The notes under the pieces: generated by a model
Databases searched by the model: none
Told to the model about the DNA's origin: nothing
Seen by the model: only the letters and a program-made list of their open reading frames with translations
Program-made: the position numbers and the translations under genes
Part shown: positions 1-5,638 of the stretch, in pieces
How positions within the stretch are numbered: position 1 is the first letter of the stretch
Layout: every line of letters begins with the position of its first letter
Source: an uncultured Clostridia bacterium
GTDB lineage: Bacteria > Bacillota > Clostridia > Oscillospirales > Ruminococcaceae
Reading direction: 5' to 3'
DNA length: 5,638 nucleotides
NCBI GenBank assembly: GCA_945867255.1
Contig: CAMBHV010000112.1
Coordinates: 1 to 5,638, forward strand

Positions 1-314
1 ATGTTCGCATTCAACATCGATGCGACGGCCAGCGAGATAGCTGTAGAAATGGGCACAACGAACACCACATACAAGGACGTGTTGCGCAACCCGCTCAGGA
101 AGTTGGGGTCCGAGAGAATGACACGATAGTTTTCCACCCCAAGCCCGTTAAACGCCCCCGTCATCATATTATAGTCGTTCTGAAATGAGATCAGAAACAC
201 GTTGAAAAACGGATACACCACAAATACCGCCAGGCCCACCACAAATGGAAGCAGATAAAGAGCCGGCTCCAGCAGGCCCTTCCAGGTAAGGGGGGCCTGG
301 TCGCCTTTTCCAAG
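1..314 (-). CDS. ABC transporter permease, MalF/UgpA type (partial, start unclear)
   Basis: This is the N-terminal part of an inner-membrane permease subunit of a CUT1-type importer. The open frame gives 104 codons and leaves through the left edge. It shows a short polar N-terminus and a first hydrophobic segment at about residues 18-42, containing LYLLPFVVGLAVFVVYPFF, which is typical of the first helix of UgpA/MsmF-like permeases. An external loop follows with the family-like phrases SFQNDY and GVENYRVIL. A second hydrophobic segment begins near residue 79 (NTSLYVVFVVPISTAISLAV). The EAA loop that contacts the ATPase would lie outside the window. No ATG, GTG or TTG precedes the first helix in this frame. 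The ATG at 321-323, which overlaps the ATPase stop, is in frame but is followed by ATA and then TAG (315-317). The gene may be frameshifted, may start at a non-standard codon, or may carry a sequence error. The family call is firm; the 5' end and integrity are not. Confidence 0.85.
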
Positions 315-319
315 CTATA

Positions 320-1393
320 TCATGCCCCTCGGTCCCCCGATTGCCCCTCAAACAACAACACGCCTCTTTCCTTGAGCGTAACCGTGCAGATCTGCCCTTC
401 CCGAATCTCGTCGCTGCCGGATACGAATCCCCGCATCTGCTGGTTTTCTCCCGCCTGCAGCACCACAAGCTCGTCTTTTCCAATGGAGTATCGCGCACCA
501 ATCTTTGCCTCAAACCCCAAGGCCTGTGCCTGCGTATGAACACAGACGCTTTCCGCGCGCACAGCCAGCACCACCGCAGCGCCCTCCTGCAGGGCACCGC
601 GGGCTTTTACCGGGATGGAAATGTCGCTTCCCTCCAGCAAAAACGCCCCGTTTTTCACAACACCGCGCAGCTTGTTGATAGGCGGTGCGCCAAGAAAATC
701 AGCTGCAAACAGGTTAGCCGGCTCGTCATACAGCCCACGCGCAGTGGCCTGCTGCTGCAGCACGCCTTCTTTCAGCAAGATCACTTTATCTGCAATGCTG
801 CTGGCCTCTTCCTGGTCGTGCGTAACAAATATCGTGGTGATGCCTGCCTCGCGCTGAATCCGGCGTATTTCTTCCCTCATCTCCACACGAAGCTTGGCAT
901 CCAGGTTGGAAAGCGGCTCGTCCAGCAAAAGCACCTGCGGCTCTTTTGCAAGGGCACGCGCAATGGCCACGCGTTGCTGCTGGCCGCCCGAAAGCTGTGC
1001 CGGCTTACGCCCCAGATACGGTGTGATATGCACCATCTCCGCAAGTTGGTGCGCACGTTCCAGCCTCTCTTTTTTTGGCACCCGCTTGATCTCCATAGGG
1101 AAACAAATGTTCTGAAGCGCTGTCATGTGCGGATACAGTGCATAGTTCTGAAACACAAGGCCCACGCCCCGCTTTTCCGGCGGGAGTGCCGTAACATCAT
1201 TCCCGTCGAACAAAATCTTTCCTTCCGTGGCAGGAAGAATGCCGGAGATCATGTTCAGCACCGTGGATTTTCCGCACCCGGACGGGCCAAGAAGCGCGGT
1301 CAGCTTTCCGCTTTCCATACATACGGAAAGATCATTGACCGCTACCGTGTCCCCGAACCGTTTTGTAAGATGTTCTATCGTGATCTGCATCAT
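320..1393 (-). CDS. ABC transporter ATP-binding protein, MalK/UgpC/MsmK type
   Basis: This is the cytoplasmic ATPase that drives a CUT1-family solute importer; two copies normally sit under the permease pair. All catalytic motifs are present: Walker A GPSGCGKST (residues 36-44), Q-loop FQNYALYPHM (Q82), signature LSGGQQQRVAIARAL (from 134), Walker B VLLLDEP (154-160), D-loop SNLD (162-165) and the switch histidine in FVTHDQEEA (H192). After FLGAPPIN (233-240) comes a C-terminal regulatory region of TOBE/MalK type to residue 357, the usual family length. The gene begins one base after the phosphodiesterase stop and its TGA overlaps an ATG in the permease frame. There are two tandem ATGs. The second (1388-1390) is 7 bases from the GAGG ribosome site against 4 for the first, so the true start may be one codon later. 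UgpC is the usual automatic name, but ATPases of this group serve many substrates, so no symbol is given. Confidence 0.96.
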   Translation of the reverse strand: MMQITIEHLTKRFGDTVAVNDLSVCMESGKLTALLGPSGCGKSTVLNMISGILPATEGKILFDGNDVTALPPEKRGVGLVFQNYALYPHMTALQNICFPMEIKRVPKKERLERAHQLAEMVHITPYLGRKPAQLSGGQQQRVAIARALAKEPQVLLLDEPLSNLDAKLRVEMREEIRRIQREAGITTIFVTHDQEEASSIADKVILLKEGVLQQQATARGLYDEPANLFAADFLGAPPINKLRGVVKNGAFLLEGSDISIPVKARGALQEGAAVVLAVRAESVCVHTQAQALGFEAKIGARYSIGKDELVVLQAGENQQMRGFVSGSDEIREGQICTVTLKERGVLLFEGQSGDRGA

Positions 1394-1394
1394 T

Positions 1395-2687
1395 TCACCT
1401 CAATATTTCCACCATTGCGCTGCCATCCGTTTCATCCATGGAAAGCCCCAGCATCCTTGCCATAGTGGGCGCTTCATCCACCATGCTGCGGCGTGCACAC
1501 ACCGCTCCGGGCTTCACGCATGGGCCCCAGGCAAAAAAGGTAGTAACCTCTTCGCGCTGCGGCGTGCCGCCGTGTGTGGCAGCGCCAATCTTGTGGTCGC
1601 CCGGCTGCATCGAACCCCAAAGCGAATCGCCGCCGGCCGCCTCGCCAAAGGAAATGGGCAACGCACTTTCCACTACAAAATCGAACGGGCCCCATGCCCC
1701 AAACGCCTCCCTTGCCTGGCTGGCATCCATCACGGTGGAAAGCTGCACATTTTTGTCATTGCGCAAGCTTTCCAGCAGTGCGCGCACTTTTTGCATCAGT
1801 GCCGCATCCTGTGCATCGCGCACTTCAATCAGGCCGGCAAGGCCGGTAGAGTGGCAAAATGCGTCAAACCGCACCACATTTCCCTGTTCATCTGTTTCCA
1901 GCAGGCCATGCTGGCGTAGCAGCACGTTCATCAGAAATACGTCCCGAATATCGGTTTGCCCATGGTCGCCCAACACCACCACATTGGTCTGCGCCAAAGT
2001 GCCCTTGCGCTGCAACACTTCCAAAATGGCGCCCAATTCTTCATCATGGCGGCGAAGCTGCACTTTTGTATTTTCATGATATACCCCGTAGGTGTGGCGC
2101 ACAGAATCCAGATCGCACATTTTTACAAGCATGACATCAGGCTGTTCAAAATCTTCCAGAATATCCAGCGCCAACGCCATGGTATACAGATCCAGGCTGC
2201 GATCCGGCCCTTTCAAAAAGCGACCATGTTTGTGGAAATACCGCCGCATCAGATTCTCGGTGGCTGTGCCGTTGAGATACGTTTCCGGCTCATAGCCCGT
2301 GTAGCCGTAAGGCACGATCATGGGCATATTCATGTCGTAATCCGCCCCGCCGGACACCGGCCAGCTGAGGGAGCATACTTTTTTCCCATGGGCATGCGCA
2401 ATGTCCAACAAAGTGGGCACTTTTACGTCACGCTTCATGCAATGCCAGGGCGCGTTGCTCTGCCCGCCGCGCTGCAACATCTCATTATGCAGAATACCGT
2501 GTTTCCCCGCATACGTCCCCGTCAGAATAGACGTATGGCAGGTGTATGTCAGCGCAGGAAACACAGGGTCTATTTTCTCTACCAGCGCCCCTTCCGCAAG
2601 CAATTTCCCAAAGCAGGGCAGCGTTTTCATATAGGACACATCGGATGCGCACAGCGCGTCGATGCAAAACACCAGAAGTTTCGGCAT
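1395..2687 (-). CDS. Alkaline-phosphatase-superfamily phosphodiesterase (NPP / type I phosphodiesterase-like)
   Basis: This is a probable two-metal phosphodiesterase or nucleotide pyrophosphatase of the NPP branch of the alkaline phosphatase superfamily. The 430-residue protein shows the expected pattern in order: metal aspartate D10 in LLVFCIDAL; a catalytic threonine, most likely T47, in FPALTYTCHTSILTGTYAGK, matching the NPP pattern with a conserved histidine (H51) four residues later; D194 and H198 in CDLDSVRHTYG; D241 and H242 in VVVLGDHGQTD; and H372 in ATHGGTPQ. The full metal set makes an active enzyme likely. There is no signal peptide or membrane helix, so it should be cytoplasmic, unlike many NPP enzymes. 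It starts one base after the MBL gene stop with a strong ribosome site (2694-2700) and ends one base before the ATPase gene. The substrate is not evident. A phosphodiester brought in by the neighbouring importer is an inference, and phosphonoacetate-hydrolase-like or phosphomutase-like activity in the same superfamily is an alternative. Confidence 0.9.
   Translation of the reverse strand: MPKLLVFCIDALCASDVSYMKTLPCFGKLLAEGALVEKIDPVFPALTYTCHTSILTGTYAGKHGILHNEMLQRGGQSNAPWHCMKRDVKVPTLLDIAHAHGKKVCSLSWPVSGGADYDMNMPMIVPYGYTGYEPETYLNGTATENLMRRYFHKHGRFLKGPDRSLDLYTMALALDILEDFEQPDVMLVKMCDLDSVRHTYGVYHENTKVQLRRHDEELGAILEVLQRKGTLAQTNVVVLGDHGQTDIRDVFLMNVLLRQHGLLETDEQGNVVRFDAFCHSTGLAGLIEVRDAQDAALMQKVRALLESLRNDKNVQLSTVMDASQAREAFGAWGPFDFVVESALPISFGEAAGGDSLWGSMQPGDHKIGAATHGGTPQREEVTTFFAWGPCVKPGAVCARRSMVDEAPTMARMLGLSMDETDGSAMVEILR
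1398..1401 (-). promoter_or_regulatory. Ribosome binding site of the ATPase gene
   Basis: GAGG lies at the very end of the phosphodiesterase gene, overlapping its last codons. It is 4 bases from the first ATG (1391-1393) and 7 from the second (1388-1390), which favours the second as the true start. Confidence 0.65.
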
Positions 2688-2688
2688 A

Positions 2689-4119
2689 TTACTCTCCTTC
2701 TGTAAGCTGATGATCTTTCAGAATATAAGTTCGATATATCTCCGGCAGCAGTTGCCTGCCCGTGTTGGGCAAAAGGCGTTCCGGATTATAAGAGTGGCAT
2801 GGAATGAGCACCTTAGGATCCACTTCATCCACAAAATACTTCACCTGGCACGGATACCCATGCCCGAAATAATTTTCGCAGAAAAATGTTACGTATGCAA
2901 ACCCGGCACGCTGTACGATACGGCGCATATTGGCATAGGCGGGGTCGAACTCCCCAATTGGGATGCCATCTGCATGCAGATAGACCGCCTGTTCACACGG
3001 CAGGCTGAACAGCTCCAAAATATGCGGATAACTGTTCTGCAGCAGGTAGCCGGCCGGGTTCTGCCAGATCTCTTCACGAGTTACAATTTGCGCGTGTGCC
3101 GCCAGTTGCTGCAGCCACTCAGGCCATTGTTCCGATGGCAGCGTGTAAGGCTGAGTGTCCGGCAAATATACATAGGGGCGAACCTTGAAAAACTTCCACA
3201 CAATGTAAGCGGCATCCGGCTCAAACACACAAACCCGCCCGGTGTCTGCCGCCCACTGAAGAAACCGTTCCGCATCATCCATTTCGCGCTGATAATAGTT
3301 GAACACGCACAGCCCGCGGCGGTTCTTCACCTGTTCAAACAAACCGTCGTAATACTGCTCCTCCGTCAGCATGCCTTGCGGTACATCGGGCGATGGCTTG
3401 ATAACACTGGCATCCATGGTGCCATACATCATACGCATCACACTGTCCATAAAAGAAGTGCAATCACATAAAAGCACATCCACCTGCCGGCTTTTCACAA
3501 ATTCCATCTGGCTCAGTGTTTTCTCTGCCTGCGTACCATGCAGGCACAGGTCTCCTGTCCAGTGGAAGGTGCCATCCGGCGTCGTGATGAAAAACGCAAA
3601 ATCATAATAACTTGTATCGCGGCACAAAATGGGCAGCACCTCGATCTCGCCCACATGCACAGGAACCCCGGGCACAATATCCTCATAAGAACGCGCCAAT
3701 GTCTGCACGCCCTGGCCCGTAGCTTCCAGTGCGCGCTCGATGCATTGGGCATTATGATGCAGATAAACGGGAACCTCAGGGGCAATCATGCCCATAAATG
3801 CCATATGATCCAAATGCAGATGCGTGACGAACACCGCGGTGTTCAAACTGCTTTCTTCTGCACTTTCAAGCGGGTCATCACCCAGATCCTGCCTGCGATA
3901 GATACCGGGAATGCGCGGCAGGATGCCCAGTTTCAGCTGATCGCGTACCCAGTTTTCATCTCTTCTCAAAACTGCGCCATCGTATACGTCCAGCGATGGG
4001 TCGTATGCAAGCCCGCATTCAAATAATACACGGTCTTTTCCATATGTGATACTGGCGTTCACACCGCCAATGGTATGAAGCCCGGAATACATCACGAATT
4101 CTGTTCTTTTTCCTTCCAT
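2689..4119 (-). CDS. MBL-fold metallo-hydrolase, RNase J-like architecture
   Basis: This is a 476-residue cytoplasmic protein of the metallo-beta-lactamase superfamily. Near the N-terminus HTIGGVNASITYGKDRVLFE is the usual opening strand pair of RNase J-like MBL proteins. The core metal motif THLHLDH lies at residues 99-105 (H100, H102, D104, H105), WTGDL supplies D190, and LIPCHSYNPERL near the C-terminus supplies H442, resembling the last ligand region of RNase J-like enzymes. The middle (about 220-430) is long enough for a beta-CASP-like insertion. The position where the family normally has its next metal histidine reads CRDTSYYDFAFF, with aspartate D168 in its place, so metal use may differ. 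The ATG at 4117-4119 is preferred because GGGGGA lies 5 bases upstream. A GTG at 4144-4146 would add nine residues but lacks a ribosome site. The reaction is unknown: RNase, phosphodiesterase and other hydrolase roles are all possible. The tight link to the NPP gene suggests a shared pathway. Confidence 0.87.
   Translation of the reverse strand: MEGKRTEFVMYSGLHTIGGVNASITYGKDRVLFECGLAYDPSLDVYDGAVLRRDENWVRDQLKLGILPRIPGIYRRQDLGDDPLESAEESSLNTAVFVTHLHLDHMAFMGMIAPEVPVYLHHNAQCIERALEATGQGVQTLARSYEDIVPGVPVHVGEIEVLPILCRDTSYYDFAFFITTPDGTFHWTGDLCLHGTQAEKTLSQMEFVKSRQVDVLLCDCTSFMDSVMRMMYGTMDASVIKPSPDVPQGMLTEEQYYDGLFEQVKNRRGLCVFNYYQREMDDAERFLQWAADTGRVCVFEPDAAYIVWKFFKVRPYVYLPDTQPYTLPSEQWPEWLQQLAAHAQIVTREEIWQNPAGYLLQNSYPHILELFSLPCEQAVYLHADGIPIGEFDPAYANMRRIVQRAGFAYVTFFCENYFGHGYPCQVKYFVDEVDPKVLIPCHSYNPERLLPNTGRQLLPEIYRTYILKDHQLTEGE
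2694..2700 (-). promoter_or_regulatory. Ribosome binding site of the phosphodiesterase gene
   Basis: GAAGGAG lies six bases before the ATG at 2685-2687 and within the last codons of the MBL gene. The MBL TAA is one base from that ATG, so translation of the two genes is probably coupled. Confidence 0.85.
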
Positions 4120-4124
4120 AGCTT

Positions 4125-4130
4125 TCCCCC
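4125..4130 (-). promoter_or_regulatory. Ribosome binding site deciding the MBL gene start
   Basis: GGGGGA lies five bases before the ATG at 4117-4119. The upstream GTG at 4144-4146 is preceded by TTTATCTGTGT with no purine-rich site, so the ATG is the better start. A similar GGGGGA precedes the ATG that overlaps the ATPase stop. Confidence 0.6.
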
Positions 4131-4133
4131 GCC

Positions 4134-4143
4134 CTGTGCACAG
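4134..4143. repeat. 10-base perfect palindrome CTGTGCACAG in the MBL gene leader
   Basis: This is a self-complementary decamer just upstream of the GGGGGA ribosome site. The overlapping ten bases 4131-4140 are repeated exactly at 4178-4187, inside the central loop region of the intergenic hairpin. It could be a short operator, or the second copy could compete for pairing with the hairpin arm close to the ribosome site. Chance occurrence in GC-rich sequence is also possible. Confidence 0.35.
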
Positions 4144-4150
4144 CACACAG

Positions 4151-4210
4151 ATAAACGCGCCGGCGGCCTCGGCCCCTGCCCTGTGCAGGGCGGCCGGGCC
4201 GCCGGTTTAT
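4151..4210 (-). promoter_or_regulatory. Long GC-rich intergenic hairpin after the binding-protein gene
   Basis: A near-continuous inverted repeat lies between the binding-protein gene and the MBL gene. The pairs are 4151-4155 with 4206-4210, a perfect 9 bp arm 4160-4168 with 4197-4205 (CCGGCGGCC), 5 bp 4170-4174 with 4192-4196, and 5 bp 4178-4182 with 4187-4191 closing a four-base loop; small bulges separate them. In the minus-strand transcript the 3' arm is followed by CGCGTTTATCTG, a poor U-tract, so full termination is unlikely. The likely role, by analogy with hairpins downstream of malE-type genes, is to protect the binding-protein mRNA from 3' decay or to attenuate transcription into the rest of the operon. 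On the plus strand the hairpin is followed by TTTATTTTATATAAT, which looks more like an intrinsic terminator, but no plus-strand gene ends here. Confidence 0.75.
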
Positions 4211-4261
4211 TTTATATAATTGAAATACTCTGGTTTTCTTTCACACTCAGCTACAGGCCCA

Positions 4262-5560
4262 TCAGCCGTTGGCCAGTGCCTGATTGCTGGCTGTGATGAA
4301 TGCCTCGTATGCCGTATCTACATCGGACACACCCAGCGAAACATTCTGCACCATCTTATCGATCTCCGTGCGCACATCTGCAGCGCCCGGGATACTGGGC
4401 AGCATGCCCGTGTATTCGATTTCTTCCGTGAGAGCCTTAATGGCAAGATCCGATTCTGCAAACTCCTGGAATTCTTCCGTGTCTCGCGCTTCGGCAAATA
4501 CGGGAACCGCACCAAACGCCATGGACCAGTCTACCACCTGATCCACAGATGCAAAATGCTTGACGAACAAGTAGGCTCCGCGGGCATGAGCTTCATCTTT
4601 GCTGAGGCATACATAGCTGCTTGCCCACTGCGAGATATATTTCACAGGACCTTCCTGCGGGATGGGCACGCAGCCCATTTCAAACGAATCACCGATAGCT
4701 GCCTGCACATAGCTGATGCCTGCGCTGGAACCAATATAGGACGCGATTGCCTGGCTGCCGAACGGATTAGAGAAGTACTGATCCTCACCTACAAGCCGGA
4801 AATATCCTGCCTGCACGCCATCGGCAAACCACTGCAGTTTTTCCTTACCGATTGTCTCATCGATAGCCATCGTTTTGTTTTCTGCATCGATATAACCGCT
4901 TCCAGCCTGGCGAATCAGGCACTGGTAAGTGTCGGTGACAGAATCTGTTCCAAATCCCGGGATGCCTTCATTTTCGTAGATTACTTTGCTGGCCTGCTCC
5001 ACATCTGTCCATGTTTTCGGCGCTTCCAAATCATACTTATCAAACAAAGTTTTGTTATAGAACAGCACTTCGCCCGTGGCTGTAACAGGGAACATATAAA
5101 TGGAGTCCCCACCCCACTGCGTGATTTCTTCATACATACCGGCGGACATGCTTTCCTTGAAGTTGGGCATACCGATATCCGGGTCGTTGATATAGGGGGC
5201 CAGGTCTACCAGAAGGCCTTCATTGATATAGTTGATGGCATCCGACGGGAACATGGTGACAAGATCCGGCCCGGTGCCGTTGCGCACCGCCTGCATCAGC
5301 TTAGCGTAAAATTCGCTGTACGGCTGCTGCTCGGCCACCAATTCGTATTCCTCCTGCGAGGCGTTGAACGAATCCACCACTTTCAACAAAGCTTCTTCAT
5401 GTGCATCCGTATAGGTATGCCACAACACGATCTGCGTTTTTTCTCCTGTGGCCTGAGCTCCACTTGCCGAGGATGTGCTCTGCTGGCCGCCGCAGCCCGC
5501 CAGCAGCATTGCCACCAGCATAACAGACAATAAAAGCGCAAGGATCCTTCTGCTCTTCAT
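4262..5560 (-). CDS. Extracellular solute-binding lipoprotein of CUT1 ABC importer (UgpB/MalE-like)
   Basis: This is a binding protein that captures the solute outside the cell and delivers it to the permease. The 432-residue product has a type II signal peptide: basic MKSRR, a hydrophobic stretch to about residue 19, and a lipobox LLAGC with the lipidated cysteine at 23. A Gly/Ser/Gln/Ala-rich linker to about 40 tethers it to the membrane. The mature domain opens with QIVLWHTYTDAHEEALLKV, like family 1 binding proteins including UgpB. It then shows NGTGPDLVTMF (94-104) and IYMFPVTATGEVLFYNKTLF (154-173), the characteristic hinge-region phrase of this family. The length is normal. The start is set by GGGAGG seven bases upstream. 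It is the first gene of the cluster in the window and is separated from the next by a strong hairpin, which fits the usual need for more binding protein than transporter. UgpB resemblance is by general pattern; sugars or polyols remain possible ligands. Confidence 0.95.
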   Translation of the reverse strand: MKSRRILALLLSVMLVAMLLAGCGGQQSTSSASGAQATGEKTQIVLWHTYTDAHEEALLKVVDSFNASQEEYELVAEQQPYSEFYAKLMQAVRNGTGPDLVTMFPSDAINYINEGLLVDLAPYINDPDIGMPNFKESMSAGMYEEITQWGGDSIYMFPVTATGEVLFYNKTLFDKYDLEAPKTWTDVEQASKVIYENEGIPGFGTDSVTDTYQCLIRQAGSGYIDAENKTMAIDETIGKEKLQWFADGVQAGYFRLVGEDQYFSNPFGSQAIASYIGSSAGISYVQAAIGDSFEMGCVPIPQEGPVKYISQWASSYVCLSKDEAHARGAYLFVKHFASVDQVVDWSMAFGAVPVFAEARDTEEFQEFAESDLAIKALTEEIEYTGMLPSIPGAADVRTEIDKMVQNVSLGVSDVDTAYEAFITASNQALANG

Positions 5561-5567
5561 TTTCCTA

Positions 5568-5573
5568 CCTCCC
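5568..5573 (-). promoter_or_regulatory. Ribosome binding site of the binding-protein gene
   Basis: GGGAGG sits seven bases before the ATG at 5558-5560. This strong, well-spaced site fixes the start of the lipoprotein and fits high expression. Confidence 0.85.
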
Positions 5574-5638
5574 GAATTCTACTGGTTTATTCTTCTTTCA
5601 GGCACATATCTGCCCCTGATATCTTAAAGACATGCAAG
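5574..5638 (-). promoter_or_regulatory. Leader upstream of the binding-protein gene, with a weak palindrome
   Basis: This 65-base stretch precedes the first gene. It contains a 14-base imperfect palindrome at 5601-5614 (GGCACATATCTGCC on the plus strand, 12 of 14 positions symmetric) that could be a regulator site. No pair of -35 and -10 boxes with acceptable spacing is convincing on the minus strand, so the promoter may lie beyond the right edge. No terminator or riboswitch is visible. Confidence 0.3.

Noticed and set aside
169..597. Minus-strand 142-codon frame overlapping the ATPase 3' end and permease 5' end
   Set aside because: It is Arg/Gly/Cys-rich and out of frame with both the ATPase and the permease, which are each well supported.
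341..1465. Plus-strand open frame of 374 codons opposite the ATPase gene
   Set aside because: The minus strand carries every ATPase motif; the plus-strand product shows no recognisable motif and is a codon-bias shadow.
1956..3471. Plus-strand open frames opposite the phosphodiesterase and MBL genes
   Set aside because: They overlap well-supported minus-strand enzymes with intact active sites, run across gene boundaries and look non-protein-like.
4144..4146. GTG start giving a 485-residue MBL protein
   Set aside because: There is no ribosome site before it, and the added nine residues lie in the palindrome region; the ATG at 4117-4119 has a suitable site.
4151..4220. Intrinsic terminator ending the operon after the binding-protein gene
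   Set aside because: On the transcribed strand the hairpin is not followed by a run of U, and the downstream genes are transporter parts that need the same transcript or a promoter I cannot see. At most partial termination is supported.
4211..4220. TATAAT-like box on the plus strand next to the hairpin
   Set aside because: There is no -35 element at a proper distance (GC-rich hairpin arm instead) and no plus-strand gene downstream.
4220..5533. Long plus-strand open frame of 437 codons opposite the binding-protein gene
   Set aside because: It is the mirror of a clear lipoprotein gene with signal peptide and family motifs. Its translation is rich in Cys, His, Arg and Ile with no domain pattern.
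1..5638. CRISPR array, tRNA/rRNA, insertion sequence, phage or defence genes
   Set aside because: No repeat-spacer pattern, structural RNA, transposase motif or terminal inverted repeats were seen. The RNase J-like protein is tied to the transporter operon rather than to a defence context.

Overview
The window holds one minus-strand gene cluster, read from right to left, and no convincing plus-strand gene. Its order is: a lipoprotein substrate-binding protein of a CUT1-type (sugar / glycerol-phosphate) ABC importer; an RNase J-like metallo-beta-lactamase (MBL) fold hydrolase; an alkaline-phosphatase-superfamily phosphodiesterase of the nucleotide pyrophosphatase/phosphodiesterase (NPP) type; a MalK/UgpC-type ATPase; and the start of a MalF/UgpA-type permease cut by the left edge. 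The lipobox, strong GGAGG-type ribosome sites, tight gene packing and moderately GC-rich coding suggest a Gram-positive anaerobe of the Clostridia type, possibly a gut organism. That assignment is inference from style; no taxonomic marker is present.

Layout. Positions 5561-5638 are the leader of the cluster, with a strong Shine-Dalgarno site and a weak palindrome but no convincing promoter. The binding protein occupies 4262-5560. A gap of about 140 bases follows, dominated by a long GC-rich hairpin (4151-4210). From 4119 down to 320 the MBL protein, phosphodiesterase and ATPase genes follow one another with single-base gaps and with ribosome sites inside the preceding gene, so they are almost certainly co-transcribed and translationally coupled. 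The permease frame runs from 314 to the left edge.

How the genes may work together. The binding protein captures a solute outside the cell and the ATPase powers uptake through the permease and a presumed second permease beyond the left edge. Neither hydrolase has a signal peptide, so both should act in the cytoplasm, possibly on the imported compound. The arrangement recalls the ugp system, in which a binding-protein importer for glycerophosphodiesters is encoded with a cytosolic phosphodiesterase (UgpQ). Here two unrelated metal hydrolases are inserted between binding protein and ATPase. A phosphodiester or other phosphorylated import substrate is a reasonable hypothesis but is not shown by the sequence.

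The main oddities are these. The permease frame has no normal start codon: the expected ATG overlapping the ATPase stop is followed two codons later by an in-frame TAG. The MBL protein appears to lack the usual third metal-binding histidine. A strong hairpin separates the binding-protein gene from the rest of the cluster.
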